Origin: Calditenuis sp032249575
Lineage (GTDB): Archaea > Thermoproteota > Nitrososphaeria_A > Caldarchaeales > Calditenuaceae
Length of the DNA: 5,107 nucleotides
Direction of reading: 5' to 3'
Assembly (NCBI GenBank): GCA_032249575.1
Contig: JAVVHL010000085.1
Coordinates: 1 to 5,107 of the forward strand
In this document: positions 4,269 through 5,107 of the stretch, piece by piece
Layout of the letters: each line of letters starts with the position of its first letter
How positions within the stretch are numbered: the first letter of the stretch is position 1
Notes under the pieces: generated by a model
The model's database searches: none
Seen by the model: the letters and a program-made list of their open reading frames with translations, nothing else
What the model was told of the DNA's origin: nothing
Translations under genes and position numbers: made by a program

Positions 4269-5107
4269 GCCTCGCCAGCGCTTGTGCCCTCGCCTCCGCA
4301 ACCCTCAGGACGTGCTCTACGGTCTCCGGCGTTACGTACCCGGCCTCCGTGGCCAGAGCGATCGCCCTGCGGTAAGCAAGAGCCAAGATGTCTCCGATCA
4401 CCTCCGGCTCCGGTATGCCCAGCTCTATCAGGAGTGTTCTGGCGGTGGCGTAACCCGATGCGAGGTCCTTCTTGAAGGCCTCGAGGTCTAACATCAAGTC
4501 CTCGGGCCTGATGACCACCTCACCGTCGACCGCCGCTATCACGTTGAGGCCCCTGTAGACGGCGGGGATGTCGAGCTTGGAGAGGAGGCTTGCGAGGGCC
4601 GGACTTATCTCGTCGCCCTTCTTAGCGACCACCGTCTCCTTCGCAATCCAGATCGTGCCTCCCTCTATCCTCGTCGGTATCCTCATCTTTCCGAACTCCG
4701 AGAGGATGGGGCCCGGAGGGATGCCCGTGTTCATCGGTGGAACGACCACGTCTATGTCCGCCTTCTCTCCGGCCTTCGGAGGCGTAAGGATCCTTCCCCT
4801 GTCGATCTCCAGCTTGAGCCGGAACGGGTTGACGTCGGTGGCTATGAATCCGACGGGCACCTTCAGCCCCTTCAGGAGCTCGGCGAGCGCCTTCCTCCCC
4901 GCCCTCTCCGCGGCTATCGCAGCTAACGTCTTCTTGGCGACCCTAATAGTGGCCCTTTCCCTAAAGGAAGACCTGAAGCGCTGGAGGACGTCGGTGCTCG
5001 TCCTCGTGAGGTCGAGGACCATCACCACCGGGTTCTCCCTGAACATCCTCTCGAGGAGCTCGATCTCCCTCGCCTTCTTCTCCCTCGGCCTCAGCAGCGC
5101 CTTCTGG
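4255..5107 (-). CDS. rpl10: Ribosomal protein L10 (archaeal P0), 5' end outside window
   Basis: L10 anchors the stalk on 23S rRNA and carries P1 dimers on its C-terminal helix. The frame stays open past the ATG at 5046 to the right edge, and the 20 extra codons (ending REIELLER) match the N-terminal helix of archaeal L10, so that ATG is internal and the true start lies a few codons outside. Counting from it, residues 1-90 complete the rRNA-binding domain (NPVVMVLDL, then RVAKKTL), about 91-175 form the archaeal insertion domain (VVPPMNTGIPPGPILSEFG, IPTRIEGGTIWI), and about 180-260 are the P1-binding helices, with AIALATEAGYVTPETVEHVL aligning to the Pyrococcus segment around AIEAGYITKETI. 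The protein stops at ARLIGA directly after these helices, without the Glu/Lys-rich segment and GLxALFG tail that archaeal P0 proteins usually share with P1. It overlaps alaS by 14 bp in convergent orientation. Identity is firm; the tail loss is read directly from the frame. Confidence 0.95.
   Translation of the reverse strand, partial: QKALLRPREKKAREIELLERMFRENPVVMVLDLTRTSTDVLQRFRSSFRERATIRVAKKTLAAIAAERAGRKALAELLKGLKVPVGFIATDVNPFRLKLEIDRGRILTPPKAGEKADIDVVVPPMNTGIPPGPILSEFGKMRIPTRIEGGTIWIAKETVVAKKGDEISPALASLLSKLDIPAVYRGLNVIAAVDGEVVIRPEDLMLDLEAFKKDLASGYATARTLLIELGIPEPEVIGDILALAYRRAIALATEAGYVTPETVEHVLRVAEARAQALARLIGA

Noticed and set aside
4113..4301. Minus-strand frame beyond the L10 stop as a lost L10 tail
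   Set aside because: It is in another frame and lacks any Glu/Lys-rich or GLxALFG segment; it is the antisense of the alaS 3' end.
5044..5046. ATG at 5046 (minus) as the start of L10
   Set aside because: The frame continues upstream to the window edge with residues matching the L10 N-terminal helix, so this Met is internal.

Overview
This window looks like a chromosomal housekeeping segment from an archaeon. The evidence is an archaeal ribosomal stalk protein P1 (L12) with the GLxALFG-type tail, an archaeal-type alanyl-tRNA synthetase with its N-terminal four-cysteine cluster, an archaeal L10 (P0), an A-type ATP synthase K (c-ring) proteolipid, a tRNA-Phe without an encoded CCA end, and TATA-type promoters giving short leaders. 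Strong use of AGG/GAG/CTC codons, high G+C third positions and a fully G-C-rich tRNA acceptor stem fit a thermophile. The AlaRS resembles crenarchaeal enzymes most, so a Thermoproteota/TACK-group organism, possibly a deep or korarchaeal-like lineage, is my inference.

Layout: (1) 1-155, minus strand: an open frame running off the left edge, unrecognised, preceded by a weak TATA-like element. (2) 257-328, minus: tRNA-Phe(GAA) with its own promoter. (3) 330-601: about 270 bp without a gene, holding an imperfect direct repeat and a hairpin with a kink-turn-like internal loop. (4) 602-898, minus: ATP synthase subunit K. (5) 899-1033: divergent promoter region. (6) 1034-1351, plus: ribosomal protein P1. 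(7) 1485-4268, plus: alaS, starting with TTG. (8) 4255-5107, minus: ribosomal protein L10, cut by the right edge at its 5' end and overlapping the alaS 3' end by 14 bp.

Functionally, L10 is the scaffold of the ribosomal stalk and P1 dimers attach to its C-terminal helix to recruit translation factors. AlaRS charges tRNA-Ala, tRNA-Phe feeds the same process, and subunit K forms the membrane rotor of the ATP synthase. In many archaea the stalk genes lie head to tail (L11-L1-L10-L12), and in Sulfolobus alaS follows. Here P1-alaS faces L10, as if that block had been inverted.

The most notable points are: the L10 frame stops right after the P1-binding helices and lacks the acidic, factor-binding tail usual in archaea; the stop lies inside the alaS 3' end, at what looks like an inversion junction; and the AlaRS C-terminal domain lacks the usual glycine-rich motif. 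I found no CRISPR array, insertion sequence, defence system or new multi-gene system.
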